Source of the DNA: DATHGT01 sp035317605
GTDB taxonomy: Bacteria > Methylomirabilota > Methylomirabilia > Rokubacteriales > CSP1-6
Direction: 5' to 3'
DNA length: 6,361 nucleotides
Assembly: GCA_035317605.1 (NCBI GenBank)
Contig: DATHGT010000393.1
Location: 1 to 6,361 of the forward strand
Both the position numbers and the translations under genes were made by a program. Shown here one piece after another: positions 5,733 to 6,361 of the stretch. The notes beneath the pieces were generated by a model, which saw only the letters and a list, made by a program, of their open reading frames with translations, was not told where the DNA came from and did no database searches. The first letter of the stretch is position 1. Every line of letters starts with the position of its first letter.

Positions 5733-6361
5733 GTGCGCCAGGCCACGCTGGCCCGCTACCTCGTGCTCGCCCTCATCCTGGCCATCGTCTTCGTGCCGAT
5801 GTATTGGATCGTGGTCACGTCGTTCAAGACCGGCCGGCAGATCCTGCTGTCCGAGAACGTGTACGTCCCGCGCCCGTTCACCATCTCCAACTACGTCTAT
5901 CTCTTCGAGGAGAGTCGCTTCGCGCTGTGGATCAGGAACAGCGCGATCACGGCCACGGCCAGCACGCTGCTCTCGCTGGCCATCGGAACCCTCGGCGCCT
6001 ACGCCCTCACCCGCCTGCGCTTCCCCGGCCGCCGAACGTTCGGCGGTCTCGTGCTCGTGACCTATCTCGTCCCGCCCGGGCTCATGTTCATCCCGCTCTA
6101 CCAGACGTTCATCCGCATGGGGTACACGGACTCGCTCGGCACGCTGATCCTCGCCTACCCGACGTTCCTGGTGCCCTTCGTCACCTGGCTCCTCATGGGC
6201 TTCTTCCGCTCGATCCCGCGCGAGCTGGAAGAGGCCGCGCTCGTCGACGGCGCCACCCGCGTCCAGGCGCTGTTCCGCGTGGTGCTCCCGCTGGCCGCGC
6301 CCGGCCTGCTCGCCGCCGGCCTCTTCTGCTTCACGCTGTCCTGGAACGAATTCCTCTACGC
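5733..6361 (+). CDS. ABC importer permease, MalG/UgpE type (second membrane subunit), 3'-truncated by window edge
   Basis: The first 209 residues are present; the frame is still open at the last base, and the usual length is about 270-280. The N-terminus, RQATLARYLVLALILAIVFV, leads into TM1, then PMYWIVVTSFKTGRQIL (22-38), typical of MalG-type subunits with a short cytoplasmic N-terminus. TM2 lies near 70-92, TM3 near 104-124 and TM4 near 136-158. The loop ELEEAALVDGATRVQALFRV (164-183) is a clear EAA motif (E167-A168-A169, G173) for contact with the ATPase. FTLSWNEFLYA at the window end is the conserved start of TM5. The gene starts 2 nt after the first permease with its own GAGGAGG. With the two preceding genes it forms a binding protein-permease-permease operon. 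The ATPase (MalK/UgpC type) is not in view. Confidence 0.93.
   Translation, partial: MRQATLARYLVLALILAIVFVPMYWIVVTSFKTGRQILLSENVYVPRPFTISNYVYLFEESRFALWIRNSAITATASTLLSLAIGTLGAYALTRLRFPGRRTFGGLVLVTYLVPPGLMFIPLYQTFIRMGYTDSLGTLILAYPTFLVPFVTWLLMGFFRSIPRELEEAALVDGATRVQALFRVVLPLAAPGLLAAGLFCFTLSWNEFLY

Overview
This is a G+C-rich stretch (about two thirds G+C by eye) of densely packed bacterial genes with GTG starts, start/stop overlaps and long spurious antisense reading frames. The set of genes (class V aminotransferase, UbiD-type decarboxylase, MFS carrier, carbohydrate-type ABC importer, small lipoprotein) would fit an uncultured soil or subsurface bacterium, for example from a Rokubacteria-like or proteobacterial lineage. 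No rRNA or marker gene is present, so the taxonomy is a guess.

Left block (3-2983, plus strand): an apparent operon. It starts with the C-terminal part of a PhnW-like (2-aminoethylphosphonate:pyruvate transaminase family) PLP enzyme. A complete UbiD-family, prenylated-FMN-dependent decarboxylase follows after 22 nt. An MFS transporter then overlaps the decarboxylase stop by one base (TGATG). The transporter is broken: its first two membrane segments are followed directly, in another frame, by its last two or three, so about half the gene is missing. The likely original logic was uptake of an organic acid followed by transamination and decarboxylation, but the substrate cannot be read from the sequence.

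Middle (2970-3548): a minus-strand gene for a small lipoprotein converges on the MFS remnant, overlapping it by 14 bp. It is divergent from the ABC operon across a 96-bp intergenic region. That region carries a 10-bp palindrome, a possible sigma70-type promoter, and a perfect 10-bp inverted repeat whose arms touch the lipoprotein start codon on one side and the Shine-Dalgarno sequence of the binding-protein gene on the other.

Right block (3549-6361, plus strand): a tightly spaced ABC importer operon of the carbohydrate uptake type. It encodes a secreted solute-binding protein, a first permease (MalF/UgpA type) and a second permease (MalG/UgpE type) cut by the window end. Gaps are 4 and 2 nt. 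No ATPase gene is seen and it may lie downstream.

No RNA gene, CRISPR array, insertion sequence, attachment site or origin was seen. I did not find a clear novel system. The points most worth a second look are the collapsed MFS gene, the atypical UbiD with a winged-helix-like tail next to the aminotransferase, and the symmetric divergent control region.
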